64,000 bases of DNA. Source: Leptodontidium sp. MPI-SDFR-AT-0119. Its lineage: Eukaryota > Ascomycota > Leotiomycetes > Helotiales > Leptodontidiaceae. The DNA is taken from contig JAHLEZ010000002.1 of the NCBI GenBank assembly GCA_020726505.1, positions 4,774,001 through 4,838,000 of the forward strand, written 5' to 3'. The notes under the pieces are model-generated. The model worked only from the letters and a program-made list of their open reading frames with translations. It searched no databases and was not told where the DNA came from. The position numbers and the translations under genes are program-made. This document shows, piece by piece, positions 12,447 to 23,637 of the stretch; within the stretch, counting starts at the first letter, position 1; the number at the start of each line of letters is the position of its first letter.

Positions 12447-12756
12447 TTCAGGATACGTCCTTGAATCTCGATTCTCGTACAGGTGGATTACGTATGTGTG
12501 CATAGCGACCACATTGTAGTCTTGGTTTCTTCTATTTCAGGCTCTTTGCTTGCTTCGTTACTCTCTCTTGTTGAGTGAGTGACATGTCACATGGAGACGA
12601 ATTCTGAGTAGGATCATTAGCCACCACTTCACTTAACAATAATCACACAATAAAAAAACAAGGAACTTACAAACTCTCCATCTAGCATCTCCCATCTCAT
12701 CCCGTCTCAACAGCTACCTTCATCCTCTTAGACCACCCATCAACTAATCCACCAAA
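12447..12756. other. Short convergent intergenic region
   Basis: Between the 3' ends of secreted protein B and TRAPPC2L. Nothing recognised. Confidence 0.5.
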
Positions 12757-13529
12757 TCAAGGATTCCCCGCCCCTATCCCAGGCGTCCACCCTTCCCCAA
12801 TCCTCCTCATATCATCCGCAAACCTCTTACTAGTAATCTTCTTCCCCCCACGTCCCGTCGGTGGACTATGCTCATCCGGATCGAAGAACGGGTTCTGCAG
12901 TAACCGTACATACGCCGCTTGCATAGCTCTGAACACCTAAATCCCCCATCACCCATTAATCAGTTATCTCCTCCTTCCCCTCTCAAACTCTCAAAACCAC
13001 CATCGCAAAGAACACAGTCCAAACAACAATAAACTCACCAATTTCATCTCCCCCTCCCTCAACCCCAACCCTCCTCCTCCTCCTGCACCACCTCCACCCA
13101 CACCGCTCTGCGCCAACACACCCGCACCCACACCTCGCCCTCTCATATCAACAACAGCCACAAACCTCACCCCGGTATTCGTCTCGAATCCATACGCAGC
13201 CAACCTCTCATCAACCGCATGCAGCAGCCCGAAATCCCCACTCAGCCCACCCCCAGAATTCGTGTTGATCTTCGAGCGCGCTTCGAAGATGTCGAGCGTG
13301 CTGGAGAGGAGGAGGCTGTATTGCAGGGGGGTACGGAGGGGCGTGTTGGATGGTTGCGAGGGGAAGATGGAGATGTGGAGGGGGTTGTTCTAGAGGGAGG
13401 GGTGTTAGTTTTGGGGGGTTTGTTTGGGGGGAGGGATTGGGGGTTGGATGAGAGGGGAGGAGGGGGATGGAGAAGTGGTACGTTTTTGCCGATTACGCCT
13501 AGGCAGGCTATGGATGGTATTGTGGTCAT
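12757..13529 (-). CDS. TCA17: TRAPP complex subunit TRAPPC2L (Tca17)
   Basis: Sedlin-family subunit of the TRAPP vesicle-tethering complex at the Golgi. Three exons, 13482-13529, 13039-13389 and 12937-junction to 12757-12936, encode 192 residues. The start MTTIPSIACLGVIGKN and the segments NPLHISIFPS, LLHAVDERLAAYGFETNTG and LLQNPFFDPDEHSPP are characteristic of TRAPPC2L. A Gly-rich insert (residues near 105-125) sits in the loop before LREGEMKL. Introns use GTACC...CTCTAG and GTGAG...TTTAG. No other start is plausible because the first exon is the conserved N-terminal strand. Tail-to-tail with the secreted protein pair; unrelated in function. Confidence 0.88.
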
Positions 13530-13867
13530 GGTGGATTGGGTGTTGTGTTGTGAGGTGGTATTTCGATGTTGACTTGAGGTTGGTGCAGAGCCGAGATTTG
13601 GTAGTTGGCTCAGCCTTACAGCCTTGTCAAGCAGCCCAAATGCATCGAGAACAGCACGAAGTGGAAGCATGAAATTGAACAAGCATCAACTATTAATGTA
13701 GGTAATAAGTTATTTGACTTCTGGGCCATTTGCAATGTCAATTCGTCTTATCATACAATTAAGCTAGTATCTCATGGAATATGAAATGTTATATGTAGCT
13801 AGCCATCTGTATTCCCATCTCATACTCATAGCACTCATAATCCACATCTAGAACCCAATTAGAGATC
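13530..13867. other. Intergenic MCT1 3' end / TRAPPC2L promoter
   Basis: Contains the TRAPPC2L promoter and the MCT1 3' UTR. No further gene seen. Confidence 0.5.
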
Positions 13868-15241
13868 TCATTCATCACCACTCGAAGCCTCTGTCTCTTC
13901 CAAAGCTCTCAGAACCTCTTCAACCTCTTTTGGGTCACTGATCCCCCAAACACCACCTCCCTTAACAATATCCCTCCCCCTCATCCCAACCTCCTTACCT
14001 ACTAAATTCCTCCCTACCTTCCCAGGACCAATGCCAATCCACCTCCTGACATTCTGCTCCTGATCCAAATACTTAATACTATCCCACCACCTCACAGTCT
14101 CCACGCACTGCCTAGCCCATAAATCCTTCAGATCCTCTTTACTGGTAAACGGCCTTGCGCTCACATTACTCACACACTCCATGATCCCAGGGAACGTAAC
14201 GATGTCCTCATTCTCCCTTCCCTTCACTCTACTCTTCCCCTCTAATAACCTTTTCATAGCCGTAGCCGCAGGTTTCATCAACGGGCTATGAAAAGGACTA
14301 TCGCTCTTCAACCTCACCGCCCTAGGATCATGCCCCCCAAACTGCCGCACATGCGTCAACAGCGTCTTGATCCTCTCAATATTCCCACTCAGCACAATCT
14401 GATTCTTGCTATTGATATTCGCAATCAGCACCTGCTGGATCGGGGGTACATCCTCCGCACTCTCTGACTTCGAACCTGCGCTATGATGGCCGAGGAATTC
14501 GTGGATCGCTTCGATAAGTGGTAGGAGATGGTCTGGCTCGGTGACCAGAGCTACCATCCCGTATTCCCCTCCATGTTCCACGCAAGCCCTCCTCGAACAA
14601 TCCGCCATGACCTCAGCCCGTTTCCGCACCAAATGCAAACTATCCTCGAACTCCACGAACCCGCCCGCGACCAGGGCCGCGAACTCGCCCAGCGAGTGCC
14701 CCAGCGTCACGTCCACCCTCTCCGCGGGCCGGAACCCAAATTCCTGCTCTAGTATGCGTAGGATGAGGATGGATGAGGACATGATGGCCGGCTGGGCGTT
14801 CTCGGTCGCTGTCAGCGTCGAGTTCGGTCCTTCTTCGATTATCTTGGAGAGCGAGTAGCCGAGCAGGTGGTCGATTTCTTCGATTAGAGGTTTGGCTGTT
14901 GAGGGGAAGGCGGAGAGCCATGGGGTTAGCATGCCGACTTTTTGGACTCCCTGGCCTGGATGTGTAGATTAGTAGATGTTCTTGATCTATGACTCTTACT
15001 TTCGAACGCTGGATGTTGATTGACGATTGAAGTGAGATTAGTTACCTGGGAAGAACAGTGCTGTCCGAGGACGACTACTCTTGCTAGATGCATGTCGTAC
15101 TTGCTGCCGTACACCAGGAGCTATCAATTGCTGTCGTCTGCAGAATACCCCTCCATTGCTCGTGACAGCAGTATCTTCCAGGAGAGTCACTCGTGTTGCA
15201 TGATTGCAAGGCTTGGGCAAGCCTGTCACAAGCCGCTTCAT
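13868..15241 (-). CDS. MCT1: Mitochondrial malonyl-CoA:ACP transacylase
   Basis: Transfers malonyl groups from CoA to acyl carrier protein in mitochondrial type II fatty acid synthesis, which feeds lipoate production. Two exons, 15046-15241 and 13868-14955, encode 427 residues. The first exon gives a basic, Arg-rich presequence-like N-terminus ending RHASSKSSRPRTALFFPG, and splices (CTAATC branch, CATCCAG acceptor) to QGVQKVGMLTPW. Together they rebuild the FPGQGxQxxGM motif of the family. The nucleophile motif GHSLGE has its Ser near residue 152. A conserved His (SDSPFHSPLM) follows further on. Length fits a single-domain transacylase and rules out a polyketide synthase. Confidence 0.9.
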
Positions 15242-15744
15242 GTTTAGGAACGAACCACGGTGACTACTGTGAGCCTTTGGCGGATTGAACGAGCTTCACG
15301 TCCTGCTGGTATGTGGCGATGTTGCTCCGTAGAGCAGAAAGCTTCTCATGTCCTGTGCGTGCAAGTACTGGGAGTCACAAGTCGCGAGGCTGTTTCGGAC
15401 AACCTTCGAGGGATTCGTTCTAACCGCGGAAGCTTGACCCCAGACTGCCCCACACTTGCGGAGAACTGGATGATCGATCGTTGGTGGCGAATATGTGTCT
15501 TGGCATATAATATTTTGAGCGTGGCTTTGATGCAACTGAAGCAAAGAAGTGTTGTTTGAGTTGAAGATTGGAGAGGTAGGCTTATTGAAAGTGAAATGGA
15601 AAACAAGGACAAAGTAGAGTATCCAGACAATGGTATTCTTCTAAAGCATTTTGCTTTTCCGGTACAGAACACCTTACAAAACCCCAAACGCCAACCTTTC
15701 ATAATCATGCAGCATAACTTTAACATTAACTTCTCTCCAACTGT
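15242..15744. other. Intergenic HEM2 3' end / MCT1 promoter
   Basis: No gene recognised between the MCT1 start and the HEM2 stop; both genes are on the minus strand. Confidence 0.5.
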
Positions 15745-16960
<1,216 letters not shown>

Positions 16961-18596
16961 GGTGGATTCTTGGAGTGGACCTGGAATTAAGTAGGAAATC
17001 AGAACAGAACAGACCGCGGATGTGTTTTTAAGTGTGGAGAAGTGCCGGGTTCATGTAGTAGTAGTACTCTGGTCTAGTTGTAGGGTGGGAAGGTTGGGTT
17101 GGGTTGATGCTCTCTTGTACTATCGAAGTGGCGGCGGATGCTTTTTCTGACCGAGGGCTTAGGGCGGTCTGGTCTGGTTCCGATGTCGACTTCGGTTACG
17201 CACCGTCGATCACTCTTTTTGAAACTCGTGGCTGCTTATTGGCTGGACAGGGGCGCTAGACTAAGGCTGAACAAGCAGAGTGTTCCAGACGTCGTCCCTT
17301 CTTCTTCATCCATGTCAACCTCATCTGATGACTGTATCAATATTTTATTGTCATTTAACCATAGGAATGGCTGACATTTTGCGAATCCCAACTCTGTTGG
17401 CTGACATTGAACAAGACAAATAAATGCCTGGCATAAAACTACCTGTCTTTCTCAAACAACTTCCTCACGCCCCTCGGATCCCGATGCGAAGTAAAATCGG
17501 CTGAACTCGGCATCTCATCAACGACTTCACTCAAACCCACTCAACCCCCATCTTATCTACCTAAAAGTGGGATATGATATGAGCTCCGAATCCCTTCAAT
17601 ACCGAACACCGAGTCCCTTCCAATATCAGACTTGCAAAGCCGAGGAAATGTCCATGATCATGAATTATTCGGTCCTTGGTTGAAATCTCTTTGGTGCGTC
17701 TCCGTGGAGTTGTTCGTCCCATGCATCTCATAGAGTTTTGGAAATTTCGCAAAGCACGATGCTCCCCCACTGTCGGCTATCCTTCTCACTATCATCTCAA
17801 ATGTTTACTCTCACGTACATATTGAGGCTTAGAAACTTCAAGCTTAAAACAGAGTCTACTGGGTACCAAAGTTGAGCTAGTCAGCCAGTTCTGCACAGCA
17901 AACGTACCCGCGGGGTGCCAGTTCGCTGACAGAATTAATAACAAACAACAAGCTTACTTGTGTTTGCATTTCTAAAGCTTGCTGGATGGTCCTGTAGGAT
18001 ATCGACTATTATGCACTACATATTTAAATGTCTCATTTTGCGGGTTACTTTGTTGTTTTCACTGTATTTGGAGTCGTTCAATTCAGGGCTCGCTTGTTAT
18101 CCCCTGAATGTTTTTCTGCTTTACCGAGTTTGAAGCATGGAATTTTGCAGTGAGGCCAGCCAAACGGACATTCTTTGAGTCATCTTTCAACGATGAAGGT
18201 AGGCGAATGTTTCAAACAACTGTCCCGGCAGTGCAATTGTCCCGTTCCCATTTTCAGAGGGGGACAGAAGTTGTTGTGACAAGTTGCGCGTACTTGGGGA
18301 GAGAGAGGAAAGTCTTGGCGGCTGTCGTTTTCCCAAACCGGCAGGATTAAGCTCACGCTCACCTTTCGACTCGTCCCTGCCCCATTCACATCACCATTTC
18401 TCTTCACGCGTTTCCCGCCAATCGAATTCAGTCCGACTTGCACTTTCTTTCTTTCTATCGATTCCCCTCCCTCCGATTCCACCCCTCGTCCCATCCTCAC
18501 TTCAACACCACCTCCCTAACTTTCCTCCCTCGCCCTCGCCGACCGTTGCCATCTGGTCTCACACTCTTTTACTTTTTGAACTCTGTTTTACTTTGC
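16961..18596. other. Divergent intergenic region, HEM2 / unknown protein
   Basis: About 1.6 kb between two divergent starts. The right-hand 250 bases are strongly C/T-rich (TCCCTCC-type), as in many fungal core promoters and 5' UTRs. No coding frame supported. Confidence 0.5.
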
Positions 18597-20929
18597 ATGA
18601 AGCTTGCCATAGCTTTGACGGACGGCATGTCTATCATGGCCACCTACGGGAAGAAGAAGCGCTCCATTCTGCCTTCGTTCTCTGTTCTCCGAGACTCAGA
18701 CAATGATCCCAAGCCCAAGAAAGACAAGTCCAAGAAACGAGGTAAGCTCTCTCCTCTACCTGGGGCCACCCTGAGAGGTCATAACCCTCCTGATGGTGTA
18801 CGATGGCAGCTTGGCCTAGGCCAACCCGCTCTCTCCCAGCTGGTATCCTTCTGCTGGTTCCTCGGCGGCTAACAGCATGCGTTCACAGGTTCAATGGCTT
18901 TCTCGATGCCCACGTTCCATGACAGCAACTACAAGAAAGAATCTCCCTCCAATCATCATGACGATAGCATCGAGGAGATGGCCAGCATTCTGCTCGATGA
19001 TACCACGATAGATCAGCTCCGGCCCGAGGGCGGAAAACGCATGTCACAAAGTGCAGCTTCAAAAGCACTCCCAGGCTTCCCCCACAACGATTCTCAAGAC
19101 GGCAAGAATCTGCCACAGCTCCCAAAGCTGATCTTCAATGGCGACGATGCATGGGCGATGAGAACGGCCCCTGTGGTCACGGCTGCTGGGACATCGAATC
19201 AGATGGAGTTCGGCGATGACAATAATCAGCCCTCGAGCTTCTTGAACCGTTTCTCTGCTCATGCCAGAAAGTCCTCAATCCCAGATATCCCTCGCAGATC
19301 ATCAAAGAGGAGGTCTGGTCGCCCCAAGAGCACGATTAGCCAACCTCGTGCTGAAGCTGGGGACCGGCGAAGCGTTGCGAATCCTTCTCGGCAGACTCTC
19401 AAGAGTAGTATCTCACCTCCTCGACCTAACGAGCATCCTCAACCACAGCAATCTGGCTTTGTAGCTGCAGATGTCAACGGTAAAATCGAGGCCATGATTT
19501 CGGCTACCAAGGCATTGAAACCAGGCAGTGAGGGAACCTTACTCCTGGGGCCATTGGTACCTACCAAGAAACGTCGTTTGGTCGACAACAAGGTACTGAC
19601 GAAGATGAAGACTGCCATCAATGACCGGTTCAGCGGACGAAGTGCTAGGAAGCGTGACTCTATGATCAATGACAAGCTGCTTGATACGTCCCTCAATGAA
19701 GCTCAAGACTTCGAAGAGGAACTTTCGGCTTCAGCGATAGCACTAACAACCATGGAGCTTCGAATGAATGAAGGTGGGTTTGTTATCTCTTCGCATACCT
19801 TTGTGATACTAATACCTGGGATAGGTGATAACTTCAAGAACCCGAAGATTTATACCCTCACCGGTCACGGCAATGTGCGTCGCAAGCCATTGGCAGATGA
19901 TGGCAAATCGTTGAGAAGCCGAAAGTCGACTGATCACCCCGATGACCCATTCTCGGAGCGTCCACATTCTAGTATGTACTGGTTTTGTAGAAGGAATGAT
20001 TGGTACATGGCGTTCAAGTGATTCCAAAGTGCCAAATCAGCACCCAGCGGCTTTGATATTGCACATTAGTGAATATGATTGTGGAAAGACTCAGAAGCTA
20101 ACACTAAAATCTAGGTAGTATCACACGTACGCCAACAAGCTTCGAAAACAGACTCCGAGATGATGCGTCATTTGATCAAGGCAGCGAATTCATCCCAGAT
20201 CTACCAAGCCGATGCCACACTCCCAAGTATACCCGGGAGAAGAAAGTCAGAACGTCCATATATGATGACGACTTTGATGCCATGCTATCCTCAAGCCCAT
20301 TTGCTCAGTCAACGCCTCGAATCCGACTTGAGCCAACCTTCGAGGAAGATGGAAAGAAGATGCTGAAGAATGTTCCAGCGGATACTCGCTCGCTTTTTGA
20401 TAGCGATCAGATGGACATTGATAGCGATACCATGAGCAAGGCACCATCGTCACAAGAGCCAGTGAAACGAAAGAACTCTCTTGTCAAGGACTACGGAGTC
20501 AGATACCATTCCTCAAAGAAGGTAAAGAAGCATCCATCGCCAAGCAAGGCTGAACTGGAAGGACTGGAGCGAGCCTTACAAGACTTCTTGCCACGCAGTC
20601 CATCCGAAGGTTTCCCACCACTCGATGACATATATCCTCTTGGAGAATCGTTGGCACCAGCTGCTGCACTCGCACCAAGAGACCCGAACAAGAAACTCCA
20701 GGATGTCAAGCGTCGTGGTATGAAGTTGGAACCACTCAAGATCACAGAGTCAATGCCAATCCTCCTCAGTCAGCCAAAGAAGTCTCTACCAGCATCTCCT
20801 CGCCAAAATATCAGCCCTATTGATGTTAGCCGCCGGTATATGAGCCGCAACACCATCGCCGACCAGATGGATATCGATGAGTTGCAGTGGGATGACACTG
20901 CGTATAATATAGGCATGAAGAGAGTCTAA
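18597..20929 (+). CDS. Large disordered basic protein, function unknown
   Basis: Not recognised. Four exons, 18597-18741, 18889-19773, 19825-19971 and 20115-20929, join in frame to 663 residues; all introns have GT/AG ends. The start is uncertain: MKLAIALTDGMSIM could begin at 18597, or at the later ATG at 18627. The protein is rich in Ser, Pro, Lys, Arg and Asp, with several basic clusters (KKKR, KKDKSKKR, SSKRRSGR, TKKRRL, SSKKVKKH) that could act as nuclear localisation signals. Repeated Asp-Met-Asp motifs (DQMDIDSD, DQMDIDEL) occur in the C-terminal third. No TM segment or signal peptide. It is probably a nuclear or regulatory fungal protein, but that is inference. A single gene model is favoured because each junction preserves phase. 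Confidence 0.65.
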
Positions 20930-21458
20930 TTGTGTGCTGAAGGAGTTGACCACCAGACCTAGGGCTGGATCGTTGCGGGGTTGCTCTTGATCGTAGTTTG
21001 TTTTTGTAATTAGTTCTCATCTGTTCATTTCTGCGGTTGCATTCGGTATTTTTCCTAATGATACCACATTTTGGCCTCAGTCGAGGAATAACTGCATGAT
21101 AGGGAATAGGTACAGGGGGCTTGGTGTGGGGGTTGTTTCGGGATCAGTTGCTTTGCTTTTCAAGTCTTATAGATGATGACTGGTGTTTAATATGTTGCGC
21201 ATCGCACTGTGTCACATCGAGGCTCAAGACCATTGAAGGCAGATAATCATAGCTTAGAATTATCGTCATAAAGACTTCTAGCTATATGAGAAATTACAAT
21301 ACAGAATCCACTCTTTCAATCGCTCGCTCGCTTCAAAAGTCATTACATCGGGTATCTCATCAAAATAATCATACAAGTGTGTGTTGTTGGTGGTGGTTTG
21401 TGTTCGTCTACCATGAAGCCAGCCCATGCAAGGGTGTGAAAGCTAAGGCATGAATGAC
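20930..21458. other. Convergent intergenic region
   Basis: Between two convergent genes; T-rich, likely the two 3' UTRs. No gene recognised. Confidence 0.5.
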
Positions 21459-21892
21459 TTAATAGACTCGGTGAGAGCCCTTTCCATCAGTACCATGCAT
21501 TCTGCGAGTTCCAGCAGCCTTTAAACGAGACACGTTAGCCGATATCCTCATCATCGTTCTCATTCTCAACATCAAGAAGCAGGAGAAGTAGAAGAACAAC
21601 ATACCTTAACACCAGGACGTCTAGTCAACGACCCCTTCAACTTCATCATCGCCCCAGAGATCTTATCCCCGATCGTAGCATGGCGCCTCTGTCTCACCAC
21701 GGGAGTCGTAGTGTGATGGGCTGCAGTGCGGCGGTTCCCTCCCCAGCGCGAAGTGCGTACGGGACGGCCTGGCTCGACGGTTGTGGTTGTCTTTGTGGTG
21801 CGCGTCTTTGCGTTGCGGCCGCGGAGACGGGTCATTAATGTTGGCTTGGTGGTGCGGGTTACGGTTGCGTTGTTGCGGCGGCTGGTGTGCAT
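21459..21892 (-). CDS. Small highly basic protein, function unknown
   Basis: Two exons, 21605-21892 and 21459-21518, encode 115 residues. The second exon, reached through an 86-nt GTATGT...TTAAAG intron with GCTAAC branch, replaces a read-through tail with AAGTRRMHGTDGKGSHRVY. The protein is rich in Arg and Thr (RTTKPTLMTRLRGRN) and has a conserved-looking C-terminal block GDKISGAMMKLKGSLTRRPG. I have the impression that this block recurs in small fungal proteins but cannot name a family. The ATG at 21892 is preceded by an A/C-rich leader typical of fungal 5' UTRs; an open frame continues upstream to 22165 but looks non-coding. The Thr/Arg content fits a nucleic-acid-binding or disordered protein. 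Confidence 0.6.
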
Positions 21893-23637
21893 TTTGATGG
21901 TTGTTGGTGGTGGTGGTTTTGAAAGTGTTGTTGTGGGTGAGGAAGGTGGTTGGTAGAGGGTTGTTGTTGAGGATGTGTTTGATTTTGTGGTGGTGTGGTG
22001 GGAAGCTATGAATGAGGAGAGGGTTCTTGGTGGGAGTTGTATTGCTTGGAGTTGTTGTTCTTGTGTTTGTATCTGTGTATGATGAGGAAAGGAAGAAGCG
22101 ATCAAAGGGGTGCTCATGGCAGTAGTTATAGGAAATTCCTCAAGACTGCTACGGTCCATACACAAGGCAGGTTGATATGTAGGAGTTGGTGGTGCGTGAT
22201 GTTAAGATCTCGATTTACTAGGTAAGGGAGGTGTGTATCAGAGAGTTGTTGGCTAAAAACTGGGTTTGCGTCGTGATATGACGATGGTTCTTGGATTATC
22301 TTTTCCTTGATAGGGTGAGAGACGGGATGGACCCCTACCCACAGGACATTTTTCGCGGGGTGATGTGGCTGGCGAGAGATGTGGATGTGAAATGAGACGT
22401 CATGTCGGAGCTCGAGAGCCAATGAATTTTCCTTGATAATGCAAGATCAAGTTGATGTGTTGTGTTGCTACAGGGTAAGCTGGATGGTTCGATTACAAGG
22501 TCACGATACTCGTACCAGGCCTGGTCAAAAACAGGTTGTCGGGAGGAAGCTTTCACCTACCCCATACACACCAATACAACATCCACACGACACACACCTG
22601 CAGAATACAAGGCAGGCAACGAATAGAAGCGCTGGAAATAGATAAAGAGATGTCTTGGCTGACGATTCAAACCTGGTTGAGTGATGTCTTGTGTGGAGAT
22701 GATCAGGGTTCGCATTGGATTGGATTTTGTTTTCGGGGAACTTGTCCGCTGAGCCACATGGATTGATGGGAATGGTGAGACGTCTGTGGCTGGAAGATTT
22801 ATGGAAGAATTCACTGGATGTGAGGGGTTATGGAAATGCATCGAAGTCTGCTGTTGTTGTGGCTGAATGGGATGACGCTGGTGCGGCTACGTCATTGAGA
22901 CCCTGTTCTTGGATGCAGGGGTGCAACGGATGTGGCTTGTTTGATATCGACATGCAAAAGTATCAGACTGTAGGAATCGTGAGGGTGTAAGAATGGAGTT
23001 TTGCTATGGGGAAGCAATATCTCGGGAAAACTCAGATCCAGATGCGGGCTTGCACAAGTTGCACTGTCTAATTCCTCATAATGTTACGGTCATGTGATCA
23101 ACAATCATGTGACTGATAGTTCCCTGCTTTCTGTTCTTTCGTGCGTGTAAAGTTCGTGTGTTATACCAGGGCCCGGTAATACATTCTTTAAGCGCTTTCG
23201 AGCACGACTCGCTCTCCAAAAGTCGCCTTGATCTTAATCTTACTGCGTTGGGATATGTCAAGATGCAGTGAAGCAAGGTAGGCTGTGGTAGAATCACAAC
23301 CACAGAGTCGTCAAAGAGCGGCCAAAAAATATCCAAATTAAAGCACTTAACTTGAGAGAGATATTCTCGAAGCCAGTCAATCAACCATGGTCGATTTTGA
23401 AAGTAAATTACAGAAGTAAACATCACGTGCATTTAGCCGACTCCGAGCTCCTCCTGCAACTTCCACGGGTATTAAAAGCCAAACGCGAATCATCCTGCGG
23501 ATTACAAAAAGACTGCACAGATTCGCAAGATCGGCAATTCCCCATAACACAGCCGCCAAGTGCGGAAGTCTTCGCGTCTCCAGATGGTACATGTCCTTCA
23601 TGCCATGTCTGTTGTCCACCAGCACCTCGGGGTATAC
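21893..23637. other. Intergenic, no gene recognised
   Basis: About 1.7 kb with only short unrelated open frames. The left part contains GGTGGT/GTTGTT-rich sequence that is the leader of the small basic protein gene. Confidence 0.5.
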
